A stretch of 64,000 nucleotides of DNA, taken from the NCBI GenBank assembly GCA_902800435.1, contig CADCEQ010000001.1, positions 164,374-228,373 on the forward strand, given 5' to 3'. Position numbers and translations under genes: made by a program. The notes below the pieces were generated by a model, which worked only from the letters and a program-made list of their open reading frames with translations, had not been told where the DNA came from and did no database searches. Within the stretch, counting starts at the first letter, position 1. The number at the start of each line of letters is the position of its first letter. Shown here piece after piece: positions 25,733 through 34,208 of the stretch. Source of the stretch: an uncultured Prevotellaceae bacterium. Its GTDB lineage: Bacteria > Bacteroidota > Bacteroidia > Bacteroidales > Bacteroidaceae.

Positions 25733-26049
25733 CACAACAAGAAAAGACAACGTTAGAAGAGCGTATCGTCGACGTGCTGAAGACCGTCTACGACCCTGAG
25801 ATACCCGTCAACATCTTTGACCTCGGTATGATCTATAAGATTGACGTCAAGGACGACGCTACCGTCGAGTTGGACATGACGTTTACTGCTCCCAACTGCC
25901 CTGCCGCCGACTTCATCCTCGAGGACGTGCGCACCAAGATAGAGAGCGTCGAGGGCATTCGTGCCGCCAACGTCAACCTGGTCTTCGAACCCGCATGGGA
26001 CCAGTCTATGATGACAGAAGAAGCGCGGGTCGAGCTGGGGTTCGACTAA
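25729..26049 (+). CDS. MIP18/SufT-type iron-sulphur assembly protein
   Basis: A 106-residue DUF59 protein (VLKTVYDPEIPVNIFDLGMI, FTAPNCPAADF with the conserved cysteine, and FEPAWDQSMMTEEARVELGF). Members help maturation of Fe-S proteins or, in PaaD, phenylacetate oxygenase. With no such oxygenase here, a general SufT-like role is the better inference. Its start overlaps radC by 4 nt. Confidence 0.88.
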   Translation: MTQQEKTTLEERIVDVLKTVYDPEIPVNIFDLGMIYKIDVKDDATVELDMTFTAPNCPAADFILEDVRTKIESVEGIRAANVNLVFEPAWDQSMMTEEARVELGFD

Positions 26050-26098
26050 ATGGGAAGTGAAAAGTGAAGAGTGAGAAGTGAAGAGTGAAAAGTGATAA
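26050..26098 (+). repeat. AT-rich microrepeat between sufT-like and lpxH-like genes
   Basis: Seven imperfect copies of the heptamer AGTGAAR (as GAAGTGAAAAGTGAAGAGTG and so on) fill the gap. The word is the reverse complement of the one upstream of efp. No -7 box is visible, so the genes on both sides are probably co-transcribed. Confidence 0.65.
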
Positions 26099-26100
26099 GC

Positions 26101-26865
26101 ATGAAACCGATTTATTTCCTTTCCGACGCCCACCTCGGTTCATGGGCCATCGATCACAAACGGATGCAGGAGCGACGGCTCGTGCGATTCCTCGACAGCA
26201 TTAAAACGAAGGCGGCCGCCGTCTACCTGTTAGGCGACATGTTCGACTTCTGGTACGAATACCGCTACGTAGTTCCCAGAGGCTATACCCGCTTCCTCGG
26301 CAAGCTGTCTGAGCTTACCGACATGGGCGTTGAGGTTCACTTTTTTACCGGCAACCACGACATCTGGGCCTACAACTACCTCGAGCGCGAATGTGGCGTC
26401 ATTCTCCATAAGCAGCCTCTCACCACCGAGCTTTACGGCAAGATTTTCTTCCTGGCCCACGGCGACGGGCTGGGCGACCCCAACCGCTCGTTCAAGCTTA
26501 TCCGATGGATTTTCCACAACCGCACGTGTCAGTGGCTCTTCTCATCTCTTCACCCCCGTTGGGGCATGTGGTTCGGACTGACCTGGGCCAAGCACTCGCG
26601 CCGCAAGCATGAAGCCGACGGTCCGCCTGCCTATATGGGCGAGGACCGCGAACATCTGGTGCTCTACACCAAGCGCTATATACAGTACCACTCCAACGTC
26701 GACTACTTCATCTACGGTCATCGCCACATTGAGGTCGACCTGCAGCTCACTAAAAAGGCGCGCATGATTATCCTGGGCGACTGGATCAGCCAGTTCACAT
26801 ACGTCGTCTACGATGGCGAGCACCTGTTCATGTCTCAGTACATCGAAGGGGAAAGCATCGTGTAA
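26101..26865 (+). CDS. lpxH: UDP-2,3-diacylglucosamine diphosphatase (LpxH-like)
   Basis: A 254-residue metallophosphoesterase. The metal motifs are SDAHLGSWAID, GDMFDFWYEY, GNHDIW, AHGDGLGDP and YGHRHIEVD. This pattern, with the C-terminal cap, fits LpxH of lipid A synthesis, which cleaves UDP-diacylglucosamine to lipid X and acts at the inner-membrane face. The ATG at 26101 was chosen over an in-frame GTG at 26092 because the latter lies in the microrepeat. Another phosphoesterase with a related motif set is possible but less likely. Confidence 0.85.
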   Translation: MKPIYFLSDAHLGSWAIDHKRMQERRLVRFLDSIKTKAAAVYLLGDMFDFWYEYRYVVPRGYTRFLGKLSELTDMGVEVHFFTGNHDIWAYNYLERECGVILHKQPLTTELYGKIFFLAHGDGLGDPNRSFKLIRWIFHNRTCQWLFSSLHPRWGMWFGLTWAKHSRRKHEADGPPAYMGEDREHLVLYTKRYIQYHSNVDYFIYGHRHIEVDLQLTKKARMIILGDWISQFTYVVYDGEHLFMSQYIEGESIV

Positions 26866-26894
26866 CAATCATTAACCAATAAAACTAAAACAAT

Positions 26895-27599
26895 ATGAAA
26901 AAGACATTCCTAACCATCATTACGGCCACAGCACTGACAGCCTGTGGCAACACGTTGTCGAGCATCAACAGCGCCATGTACGACATCAACAGCGCACAAT
27001 ACACCATCGGCCACGTGGCCTCCACCGTTGGCGCCATCACCGGCGCTGGCAACAACAGTAATAACAGCAATTCCAGCACCACACAGCAGCCCCGGACGCA
27101 ACCTGCAACTACCACCGCAGTAGCACGTCCGGCCACGACTACCACCCGCGTTACCGACGGCGCCATGACGGCTACGAGGTCTACAACAACCGTTACATCG
27201 AGCACCAACATATCCACCAGCCTCTCGCGCTCAGCAGCACCATCGAGCAGCAGCGGCATGGACCTCTATGTCAGCGGCTCGCGCAAAGGCGAAATCCGCT
27301 CCAATGGCGATGTCTATATCGGTGGCACCCGCAAAGGCGAGTTCCGCTCCAACGGCGACATCTATGTCAACGGCTCACGCAAGGGTGAGCTGCGCTCCAA
27401 CGGCGATGTCTACAAGGACGGCCGCCGCGTTGGTGAAATCCGCTCTAACGGCGACATCTACGAGGACGGCCGCCGCGTAGGCGAGGTCCGCTCCAACGGC
27501 GATGTATATAAAAATGGTTCGCGCGTAGGCGAGGCCCGCAACATGAGCAACCGCAGCTGGGTTGCCGCCGCCTACTTCTTCGGCTTCTTCAGCCTGTAA
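26895..27599 (+). CDS. Lipoprotein with six 16-residue tandem repeats
   Basis: A 234-residue predicted lipoprotein (lipobox LTAC17) of unknown function. After a Thr/Ser/Asn-rich, probably disordered region (50-120) come six copies of a 16-residue unit, consensus DVYxxGxRxGEIRSNG, at residues 123-218. The regular Tyr/Gly/Arg spacing suggests a solenoid or propeller of short beta strands. A hydrophobic C-terminus (WVAAAYFFGFFSL) follows. It is 29 bp after the lpxH-like gene with no promoter box between, and a strong terminator follows. I do not recognise the family. Confidence 0.8.
   Translation: MKKTFLTIITATALTACGNTLSSINSAMYDINSAQYTIGHVASTVGAITGAGNNSNNSNSSTTQQPRTQPATTTAVARPATTTTRVTDGAMTATRSTTTVTSSTNISTSLSRSAAPSSSSGMDLYVSGSRKGEIRSNGDVYIGGTRKGEFRSNGDIYVNGSRKGELRSNGDVYKDGRRVGEIRSNGDIYEDGRRVGEVRSNGDVYKNGSRVGEARNMSNRSWVAAAYFFGFFSL
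27261..27548 (+). repeat. 48-nt tandem repeat (6 copies) inside a lipoprotein gene
   Basis: Six in-frame 48-nt units start at 27261, 27309, 27357, 27405, 27453 and 27501; the last is degenerate. The core GGCGAAATCCGCTCCAA varies mainly at third positions. Copies 1-3 read R-K-G-E and copies 4-6 R-V-G-E, suggesting stepwise duplication. Confidence 0.9.
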
Positions 27600-27612
27600 T
27601 ATTACACCAACA

Positions 27613-27669
27613 AAAAAGACAACTTTGACAACCGCTCAAAGAGAGAAGAATTGTCAAAGTTGTCTTTTT
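27613..27669. terminator. Bidirectional rho-independent terminator
   Basis: A perfect 19-bp stem (27613-27631 with 27651-27669) closes a 19-nt loop. It has an A-run on the left and a T-run on the right, so it works for the plus-strand lipoprotein gene and the minus-strand rhamnogalacturonan lyase gene that converge here. Stem core: AAAGACAACTTTGACAA. Confidence 0.92.
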
Positions 27670-27680
27670 ATTGTCGTTAT

Positions 27681-30600
27681 TTACCAGCCGATGCGAGCGA
27701 CAATCGCATCCAAGTCGGCCTTGTCGACAGTGCCGTTGCAGTCGATATCGGCTGCAGCCTTCTCGAAGCCTTCGGGCTCTTGCCCAATAGTCATATAGCT
27801 GATGGTTACAGCCACGTCGACAATGTTCACCTTGCCATCCTTATTGACGTCGCCCGGCGTGATTGCCTCCGTAACCTCGTATGTAGCCGTGGCCGACTGA
27901 CAGCCGGGATAGCTCGTCGTCACCGTCAGCGTACCCACGCTTGGGAAGGCAAACATCGCGACGTCAGTACGGTAGATGCGGATATTGTCGAATTTGAAGG
28001 TAGAATAATAACGGCCTGCCACTAAATAGAATCCGTCAAATTCGCTACTTGTACCCTCTGGTAATGTGAATATTCCTTTATCCCCGTTCGAAATGGCCCA
28101 CGTTACAATCCCAGCCATGCGGTCGACATCAAGTGTGTAATGATACCACGTCTCCGACGCAAGATTGGTTGTTTTCTCTGTTCCGTTGACATTATAAGAG
28201 GTAGAGTTCTTTGTGGCAGTTATATCAAATAGCATATTGGCGTTGCTGTTGATTGCGGCATAATTGTCCCAATTATTAGTGGGGTTTTTACCGCCTTTAC
28301 TCATCACGCAGAACTCCACACCATCAGTATTACCTGACTTAATGGCCAAGTCAAACTCTATGGTGTAGCTGCAGGCATTCGCTAGGTCAATGTCGCTTAG
28401 ACGCGTATAAGCGTAACGCGTGTTAGTGGTGCCTGTGTTGACAAAGAAGAACTTCCCATGGTCGGTATCACCCACACCAATGCTCATATTTGCGCCACCA
28501 CTAGTCCATCCAATTACACTATTTGCCTTTTCATAGTCCTCACTGTAGAGCATCAGCAGATCTACCGGTTCGCCGTTGAACGTGGTCTCAACTGTTGGGG
28601 TGACTTCACTGCCGCTATAGCTGAACGTACCGGGATTGATGCTGACGATGGGCAGAACACCGTCGGTGGTCGAATGGTACCCGCTGACGGCAAACGTGGC
28701 CTCAGGGCAGATTACGGCCTCGCCCGTACCCACGACAAGGAAGAGGTGACCATTGCTGCTCTCAAAACTGTACTGGCTGACGCCATCCAAACCCTCAATG
28801 ATGGCTTCGCCCTCAAAGTTGCTGATGGTGCCCAAGTCGTAGGTGCCATCGGCTATAGAGCCACTCTCAGCACGGAACTCGACGACGGGCTTCAGGTACT
28901 TCGGACCGTAATTCTCCCAAGCGTCGCCGGTCTTGCTGTTGAGCACAAGCTGGCTTACGTTCACCTGGCTTGCTGTTATGTTGTTGTTGAGCGTAATGAC
29001 GAGCCGCGCACCGTAGTTCAGCGTCAGTGTACCAACGGTGATGCCTTCGCTGCCCACTGCGATGGTCGAGCCGTAATCGGCTGTAATGCCACCGCTGAAC
29101 GTACCGCCGTTTGTCTCGAGCGTCGTGTGGCGGTTCAGCCAGACGGGACTGCTCGTCATCGTGCCGTTGAAGCGCAGCGTGCCGGCCCAGACATCGGTGT
29201 TGCCCGTATACGTCTCCTCCACGCTGGGCAATTCGAGCACACCGTCGCCCTGCTTCACCAGCCGCATCTTGCCCGTGAAGGCACCGCCCGTCAGCGTATG
29301 GGTAAAGGTGGTGGTGGTTATGTTATTATTGTTATCGTTACCCTGAACCCAGGTCGGTGTATTGACCACAAGCACGGCTGGGGCAGCCCCGTCGCTGACG
29401 CTGACAGTCATATCGTTGGTCTCGCATATCAGCAGGTGGTCGTTGCTCGAACCGCTGCTGATGGTTCCACCGTTTTCTATTTCCGTTCGTCCTTCGTTGG
29501 TCAGCGTCGGCGGAGCCACGGTGATGCCTTCCATCTCACCAAGGAAGTAGCTCAGGTGGGGCGGCTGGTTATAGGCCATCATCTGCCACACCATCGCTTG
29601 GCGGTACTGGTGGTCATTCCAAAGAGTGGGGGGACTGTAACATGTGCTGACATTTGATGTGTAGACTCGAATGTCAGTTCCTCGCCGCACGATGATTTCT
29701 TCGCGCCAATCACCTATAATATCCCCTAAGAAGCAGGGATTGTTTTTCGAACCGTTATTCATCACGCCACCATCGGTTTGATTCCTGTTAGCCGAAGTGA
29801 ATATCCTGCCCGTTCCTGGTTTTACTATACATGCATAGCTTGCCGTGCCAGGGCTGTCGAGTATCTCGGAACAGAGGTCACCATCCCAGAAAATACGGCT
29901 ATTCAAATGATTATTGCCATCGCCCTTATCATCGCTGATTGATTCTGTACCGTTTATCTCTCGGTCGCATACGCTACTTAACCATAGTCCCATACTTGCT
30001 GAACGTCCAATAGAACCAGGGTAAAGGTTGTAGAAGTTACCCATCAAAGCACGGCCATCATCATTTGTGGAAGTTTTCCTATAATATACTTTGCTAGTGG
30101 TAGCATTGCGGTAGTTGCTGCCAGGGTTGTCTTCATTACAACCATAGAACTCCAATCCCTTTCGGTAGGGGTCAAAGTCACTCACATGTTGGGCATCGCC
30201 ATGCCCAAGACCCGTGGTGGAGAGACCGTAACCGTTGTCGTCAATGACCATCGAACCATAGACAATCTCGTCGCGCCCATCCTCATCGACATCGGCTATG
30301 ATGTAGTTATGATAGCCGTTGCCATACCAAGGGCTACTACTGCTATTGCAATCCCAACGCCAGCGTTCCGTCCACTGGTGCGAGCCTCGATCGAGGTTCA
30401 TAGTAATCATCTTATGCCGGGTATAGATACCTCGTCCAAGGAACAGGCTGGCCTTGCGTCCATCGAGGAAAGGCGCGCCAAAGAAATACTTCGACGAGCG
30501 GTGTCCATAGCCGTCGCCCCAAGCTTTATCAAGGTCTGTCTCGTTACTCTCCAACCGCTTCAGCGGATATTCCATCTGTTGGTAGATATCACCTGTCTCA

Positions 30601-31511
30601 CCCTTCAAATACAATAGGTACTCCGCTCCTGAGTGGGTATAGGCCATGCTGCCTGTCGAAGAACCTTTTTCGTTGGTCGTATACCATGTGTCTCGGGTAT
30701 TCAACGACATGTTGCCGATATTGCTCTTTACGGTCTTACCGTCAGGACCGTAGATAATCATATTGTCGGCACCGCGCAGCACGACTTCAGCCTTGCCATC
30801 CTCGTCCCAGTCGAAGGCTATAATGTTTATCTCCGTAGACATATGGCTGACCATGTTCGGACCGCAGTCGATACGCCAAAGAAGACTGGCAGATCCTGTA
30901 TTCCAGTTCACGTCGTAAGCATCGAGCACGACGAACTCCGTCGAATTCTTCGGATAAATGATGTAGCGCGGTTTGCCATTAGCATCTATCAGACCGCTGT
31001 CATAGCCAGCTTCATCAACTGTATTAATACGCTTAATGATAATTTCCAACTGCCCGTCACCATCGAGATCGGCCATTTCGATGTCATTTGGTTGATAGTG
31101 TGATGTAATATCTTCTTTCAAATTGCGGCTATATACTGGGGCTAAAGTAATAGAGAGATAGGAGGTGTACTTATTGTTTCCGAGATAATCGTATTTCCAT
31201 TGTCCCTGGGCAGTATATGGAGACTGCTCAATACCATTTATAACAGCTCTTATCGTATATGTATTAGCCTCAGAACTGTTGTTGTCTTGAAAGTTTGTGG
31301 TGGTTAGCTCGGTAGCTACTTTACTATTACCCCTATAGACATTATAAGTTACATCAAAATATTCATCAGATAGTCTTCGCCACGACAGGTAGTTTGCGTT
31401 TGCTACTTTTGACACCACCAGCCCGCGGTCCAACTTATCGGTATGGCGCTGGGCCATCAGTGTTGTTGACATTGCCCCCAATAGCAGGAGCAGGATTAGT
31501 TTCTTATTCAT
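27681..31511 (-). CDS. PL11 rhamnogalacturonan lyase with C-terminal dockerin
   Basis: A 1276-residue secreted enzyme (signal peptide 1-20). Residues 22-110 form a fibronectin-like domain. The eight-bladed PL11 propeller runs to about 650, with calcium loops such as ADLDGDGQLEI, WDEDGKAEVVLRG and ADVDEDGRDEIVYG. It cleaves the rhamnogalacturonan I backbone by beta-elimination. A beta-helix-like stretch with autotransporter-type repeats (GGAFTGKMRLVKQGDGVLEL, about 720-860) and a LamG-like domain (about 1030-1190) follow. Residues 1219-1274 are a dockerin (GDVNKDGKVNIVDVAV and DIDCNGTVDKADL). Its start overlaps the PL1 gene by 8 nt. Confidence 0.92.
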   Translation of the reverse strand: MNKKLILLLLLGAMSTTLMAQRHTDKLDRGLVVSKVANANYLSWRRLSDEYFDVTYNVYRGNSKVATELTTTNFQDNNSSEANTYTIRAVINGIEQSPYTAQGQWKYDYLGNNKYTSYLSITLAPVYSRNLKEDITSHYQPNDIEMADLDGDGQLEIIIKRINTVDEAGYDSGLIDANGKPRYIIYPKNSTEFVVLDAYDVNWNTGSASLLWRIDCGPNMVSHMSTEINIIAFDWDEDGKAEVVLRGADNMIIYGPDGKTVKSNIGNMSLNTRDTWYTTNEKGSSTGSMAYTHSGAEYLLYLKGETGDIYQQMEYPLKRLESNETDLDKAWGDGYGHRSSKYFFGAPFLDGRKASLFLGRGIYTRHKMITMNLDRGSHQWTERWRWDCNSSSSPWYGNGYHNYIIADVDEDGRDEIVYGSMVIDDNGYGLSTTGLGHGDAQHVSDFDPYRKGLEFYGCNEDNPGSNYRNATTSKVYYRKTSTNDDGRALMGNFYNLYPGSIGRSASMGLWLSSVCDREINGTESISDDKGDGNNHLNSRIFWDGDLCSEILDSPGTASYACIVKPGTGRIFTSANRNQTDGGVMNNGSKNNPCFLGDIIGDWREEIIVRRGTDIRVYTSNVSTCYSPPTLWNDHQYRQAMVWQMMAYNQPPHLSYFLGEMEGITVAPPTLTNEGRTEIENGGTISSGSSNDHLLICETNDMTVSVSDGAAPAVLVVNTPTWVQGNDNNNNITTTTFTHTLTGGAFTGKMRLVKQGDGVLELPSVEETYTGNTDVWAGTLRFNGTMTSSPVWLNRHTTLETNGGTFSGGITADYGSTIAVGSEGITVGTLTLNYGARLVITLNNNITASQVNVSQLVLNSKTGDAWENYGPKYLKPVVEFRAESGSIADGTYDLGTISNFEGEAIIEGLDGVSQYSFESSNGHLFLVVGTGEAVICPEATFAVSGYHSTTDGVLPIVSINPGTFSYSGSEVTPTVETTFNGEPVDLLMLYSEDYEKANSVIGWTSGGANMSIGVGDTDHGKFFFVNTGTTNTRYAYTRLSDIDLANACSYTIEFDLAIKSGNTDGVEFCVMSKGGKNPTNNWDNYAAINSNANMLFDITATKNSTSYNVNGTEKTTNLASETWYHYTLDVDRMAGIVTWAISNGDKGIFTLPEGTSSEFDGFYLVAGRYYSTFKFDNIRIYRTDVAMFAFPSVGTLTVTTSYPGCQSATATYEVTEAITPGDVNKDGKVNIVDVAVTISYMTIGQEPEGFEKAAADIDCNGTVDKADLDAIVARIGW

Positions 31512-33834
31512 CTCCGTTTTCGTTATTGTTATCGTTTCCTTTTATTATCTTGGCTATAAGAGCGGTGACATCGGCAATGTTTACCTCGCCGTCGCCGTTC
31601 ACGTCGGCAGCCTCGCTGACGAAGTCATCGGGCGTCTGCCCAAACAGATGGCTGACGAGAACCGTCACGTCGCCACTGTCAACCGTTTCGTTTCCGTCAA
31701 CATTGCCAGGCGTGATGACCGGGTCAGGATCGGGATCTGGGTCGTGGTCAGGGTCGGGATCGGGGTCGGGATCTGGTTTGGGATTGGTGACACTTTCTGT
31801 GACAACCGCAATGTAGAGCACACCGCTCTCACCCGAGCCACGGGTAATCTGATGGCTGCCGGCGGGTACGCCGCTGACGGTATAGACACGCACGCCTGCT
31901 GAGCCTTCTGGTTTCGTGGTCATCAATGTGTCCAACGCTGTGCCGTCTAATTTGATGGTGTGGTTGCTCCAGGTTGACTGCACGATGGTGACGGTGGCCG
32001 TTGCCGTGGTGGTGAAGTTGATGACTGTGGAGGTCTCCATCTTCAGCCCCGCCTTATATTCCTGACCGTCATATTTCCCGGCAAACTTTGAATTGAAGTT
32101 GTGTTTGCCTTCGTAGGAGAATACCCCTTCGGGATTCTCGCTGTCAGAGTTGTTGAAGGACACGGTGTAGGAAACCGTTTGCTCTTGAGGGTCGTCATTG
32201 CTCCCTGGGTCATCAGGATCGTCAGGCTCTGTCTGCCCTTCGCCAGGTTTCTTCCACACTGGGTAGTACTCGCTGACGGCATTTTCGCCGTCGGCCTGGC
32301 AGGCTTTCATGATGTCCTCAACCAGTGAGTTCAGGTAGACCTCCAGGTTCGTGTACCATCCCCGCTCGGTGTCAATGGTCTTGAGGGCGGCGTCCGAAGC
32401 ATCGTTGGGGTTCAGGCCGTTAGCCGTCTCCCACGCGTCAGGAATGCCGTCACGGTCGGTATCGAAACCATCGGGGCGGCTGCCTGTCCCGAAGTTCGCT
32501 TCGGTGTAGCCGTTGACGTCGCTGACTAGGTCGATGCGGCCAGCCTTTTTCGTCACAGAGCCTTTGTATGTGGCGGTACCGTTTTTCGCCTCTGTCATGT
32601 ATCGCTCATCAACCGTGTCGCGAACAAGCGAGGCACCGGCCAGGCCGAGCACCTTGTCGAAGGCCGTGGCGGCGCTATGGGTGGTCACTTCTCCGACAGG
32701 TGCGGGCTCGTCGAGCTGGATGCAGACGCAGTCGGTGCCTGCCGAGTTCTTGACGTAGTCCACGTCGTTGCCGTTGTAGTGATTGGGGTCGGGGCTATAG
32801 CGTTTGCCATCGATGGTGTATGTACCGTTATCGTACGACATCTGCGACCAGCCTGCGTCGTTATTGTTAATCTGGTTGCCACTGAGGTAGTAGCGGCTGG
32901 TCATCGTCCAGTATTCAGGGTGCCCCTCTGAGTTACTGTTGGCTCCGACGGTGACGGTGGTCAGGCGGCTGGTAGTAGCGCCAGGGCCTGTCTTGTAGTA
33001 GTTGCCTTCCATGTTGACCTTGCCGCCGCCGGGACCGCCGTAGCAGCCGTCGCCACAGTTATAGATGACGCAGTTGCGGAAGTCTACGTTCTCGGCCTGC
33101 ACGGCGTTCTGCCATTTGTACTGGTCGTAGAGCTTGTTGCCCGTGTAGCCAGTCCAGTTGTAGCGGGCGCCGTTGAAGCGGGGTGAACGGTTGTTGACGT
33201 GGCAGATGAGGTTGTGGTGGAACGAGGCGAGCTTGCCGCCCCAGATGCCACCGTAGCCGTGGGCACCCTTGCCATGACCGGCATTGTTGAGGCTCTCGCC
33301 AATGGTACACCACTGCATGGTGAAGTTGTTGTTGTCGTAGAACGAAGCCACCTCGTCAATCGACCACGAGAACGAGCAGTGGTCCAGCAGGATGCCGGTT
33401 TTGTTGCGCTGCCAGATGGCGTCGGCACCGTCGTTCACGTCCTTTTCCTGTCCCCGTCGGATACGGATGAAGCGGATGACATTGTTTTCCGATGGTTGCA
33501 CGGTGTAGTAGCGCAGCGTGATGCCCGGCTCGGGAGCCGTTTGTCCGGCGATGGTGGTATTAGGACCGATGGTTAGGTTTGATTCCAACGGGATGACGCC
33601 GCCGACGTCGAAGACCACGATTTTCTTTTCTTTGCCGCTCACGGCTGCGCGCAGCGAACCGGTGCCTGAGTCATTGAGGTTGGTGACGTGGATAACTTTG
33701 CCGCCGCGTCCGCCGTCGGTGTAGCGTCCGTGTCCCTCGGCTCCGGGGAAGGCGGGAATCTGAGCCGTTTGAGCCGATGCTGTCAGTGCCAGTGTGGCAA
33801 TGGTGATAGTAGTCAGTAGTTTGTTGTACATCAT
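31504..33834 (-). CDS. PL1 pectate lyase with DP-rich linker and C-terminal dockerin
   Basis: A 776-residue secreted protein. After the signal peptide comes a right-handed beta-helix typical of Bacteroidetes PL1 (FPGAEGHGRYTDGGRGGKVI, TIAGQTAPEPGITLRYYTV, DGADAIWQRNKTGILLDHCS). A thrombospondin-type Ca-binding stretch (DTDRDGIPDAWE) follows near 460, then a beta-sandwich domain (about 560-680). An Asp-Pro repeat linker at 686-706 leads into a dockerin at 707-768 (GNVDGNETVDSGDVTVLVSH, DVNGDGEVNIADVTALI). It is the first gene of the operon with PL11, with a -7 box at 33855-33862. Confidence 0.92.
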   Translation of the reverse strand: MMYNKLLTTITIATLALTASAQTAQIPAFPGAEGHGRYTDGGRGGKVIHVTNLNDSGTGSLRAAVSGKEKKIVVFDVGGVIPLESNLTIGPNTTIAGQTAPEPGITLRYYTVQPSENNVIRFIRIRRGQEKDVNDGADAIWQRNKTGILLDHCSFSWSIDEVASFYDNNNFTMQWCTIGESLNNAGHGKGAHGYGGIWGGKLASFHHNLICHVNNRSPRFNGARYNWTGYTGNKLYDQYKWQNAVQAENVDFRNCVIYNCGDGCYGGPGGGKVNMEGNYYKTGPGATTSRLTTVTVGANSNSEGHPEYWTMTSRYYLSGNQINNNDAGWSQMSYDNGTYTIDGKRYSPDPNHYNGNDVDYVKNSAGTDCVCIQLDEPAPVGEVTTHSAATAFDKVLGLAGASLVRDTVDERYMTEAKNGTATYKGSVTKKAGRIDLVSDVNGYTEANFGTGSRPDGFDTDRDGIPDAWETANGLNPNDASDAALKTIDTERGWYTNLEVYLNSLVEDIMKACQADGENAVSEYYPVWKKPGEGQTEPDDPDDPGSNDDPQEQTVSYTVSFNNSDSENPEGVFSYEGKHNFNSKFAGKYDGQEYKAGLKMETSTVINFTTTATATVTIVQSTWSNHTIKLDGTALDTLMTTKPEGSAGVRVYTVSGVPAGSHQITRGSGESGVLYIAVVTESVTNPKPDPDPDPDPDHDPDPDPDPVITPGNVDGNETVDSGDVTVLVSHLFGQTPDDFVSEAADVNGDGEVNIADVTALIAKIIKGNDNNNENGDE
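31717..31777 (-). repeat. Hexanucleotide repeat encoding Asp-Pro linker
   Basis: About ten imperfect copies of GATCCC/GACCCT (minus strand) encode alternating Asp-Pro with one His. Changes of whole units would keep the frame and only alter linker length before the dockerin. Confidence 0.8.
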
Positions 33835-33854
33835 AAAGGCTATTCAGTTGCCTG

Positions 33855-33862
33855 CAAAGTTA
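33855..33862 (-). promoter_or_regulatory. -7 promoter box of the PL1-PL11 operon
   Basis: TAACTTTG followed by CAG on the minus strand, 20 nt before the PL1 start codon at 33834. Confidence 0.65.
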
Positions 33863-33935
33863 CACATTTTTCTCCATACGGCCAAACATCGGTGCAAAAG
33901 TCACCTCTCTTTTCTCAAAAAACACTCACATAATT

Positions 33936-34043
33936 GTTATTCGCAGGAATTACCCTACACTTCCGACACTCCCTACACCTGTTGAAATTTCTTAGGTGTA
34001 GGGAGTGTCGGAAGTGTAGGATATAAAGTGCGAATGACAACTA
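33936..34043. repeat. Repeat locus B: long inverted repeat of 9-nt iterons
   Basis: A perfect 27-bp inverted repeat (33954-33980 with 33994-34020) encloses a 13-nt loop. The left arm is three 9-nt iterons (CTACACTTC, CGACACTCC, CTACACCTG). Outside the arms an imperfect pairing continues (ATTGTTATTCGCA against TGCGAATGACAAC). The same arms and flanks occur at 55204-55308 in the opposite orientation. The gap 33835-34188 holds only this element, the PL1 promoter and the 21-nt word array; no gene is visible. Confidence 0.9.
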
Positions 34044-34130
34044 TATTAGCAAAAACGGCTGGAATAATCGGCTAATCAGCCCTCTTTGCCTGCCTTCGGA
34101 GGCTGGAACCGACACCTGAACCGACACTCT

Positions 34131-34208
34131 GGCAAAAGGCACCGGGTTTCAGGCAAAAGGCGCCGGGTTTTTGTCAAAAGGCACCGGGTTATGGGCATAA
34201 GGCGCCCA
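34131..34208. repeat. 21-nt-period word array of locus B, overlapping the miaB 3' end
   Basis: Units start at 34131, 34152, 34173 and 34194 (the last partial), close to GGCAAAAGGCGCCGGGTTTT. The same word in the reverse sense is found at 13695-13736 and 55062-55124. Unit 3 contains the stop codon of miaB and unit 4 lies in its last codons. A direct repeat GAACCGACAC (34106 and 34118) precedes the array. Confidence 0.88.

Noticed and set aside
27681..33834. Polysaccharide utilisation locus around the PL1 and PL11 genes
   Set aside because: No SusC/SusD pair, sensor-regulator or transporter lies beside these lyases in the window.
34131..34208. Possible CRISPR array
   Set aside because: The 21-nt units follow each other directly with no spacers, and no cas gene is in the window.
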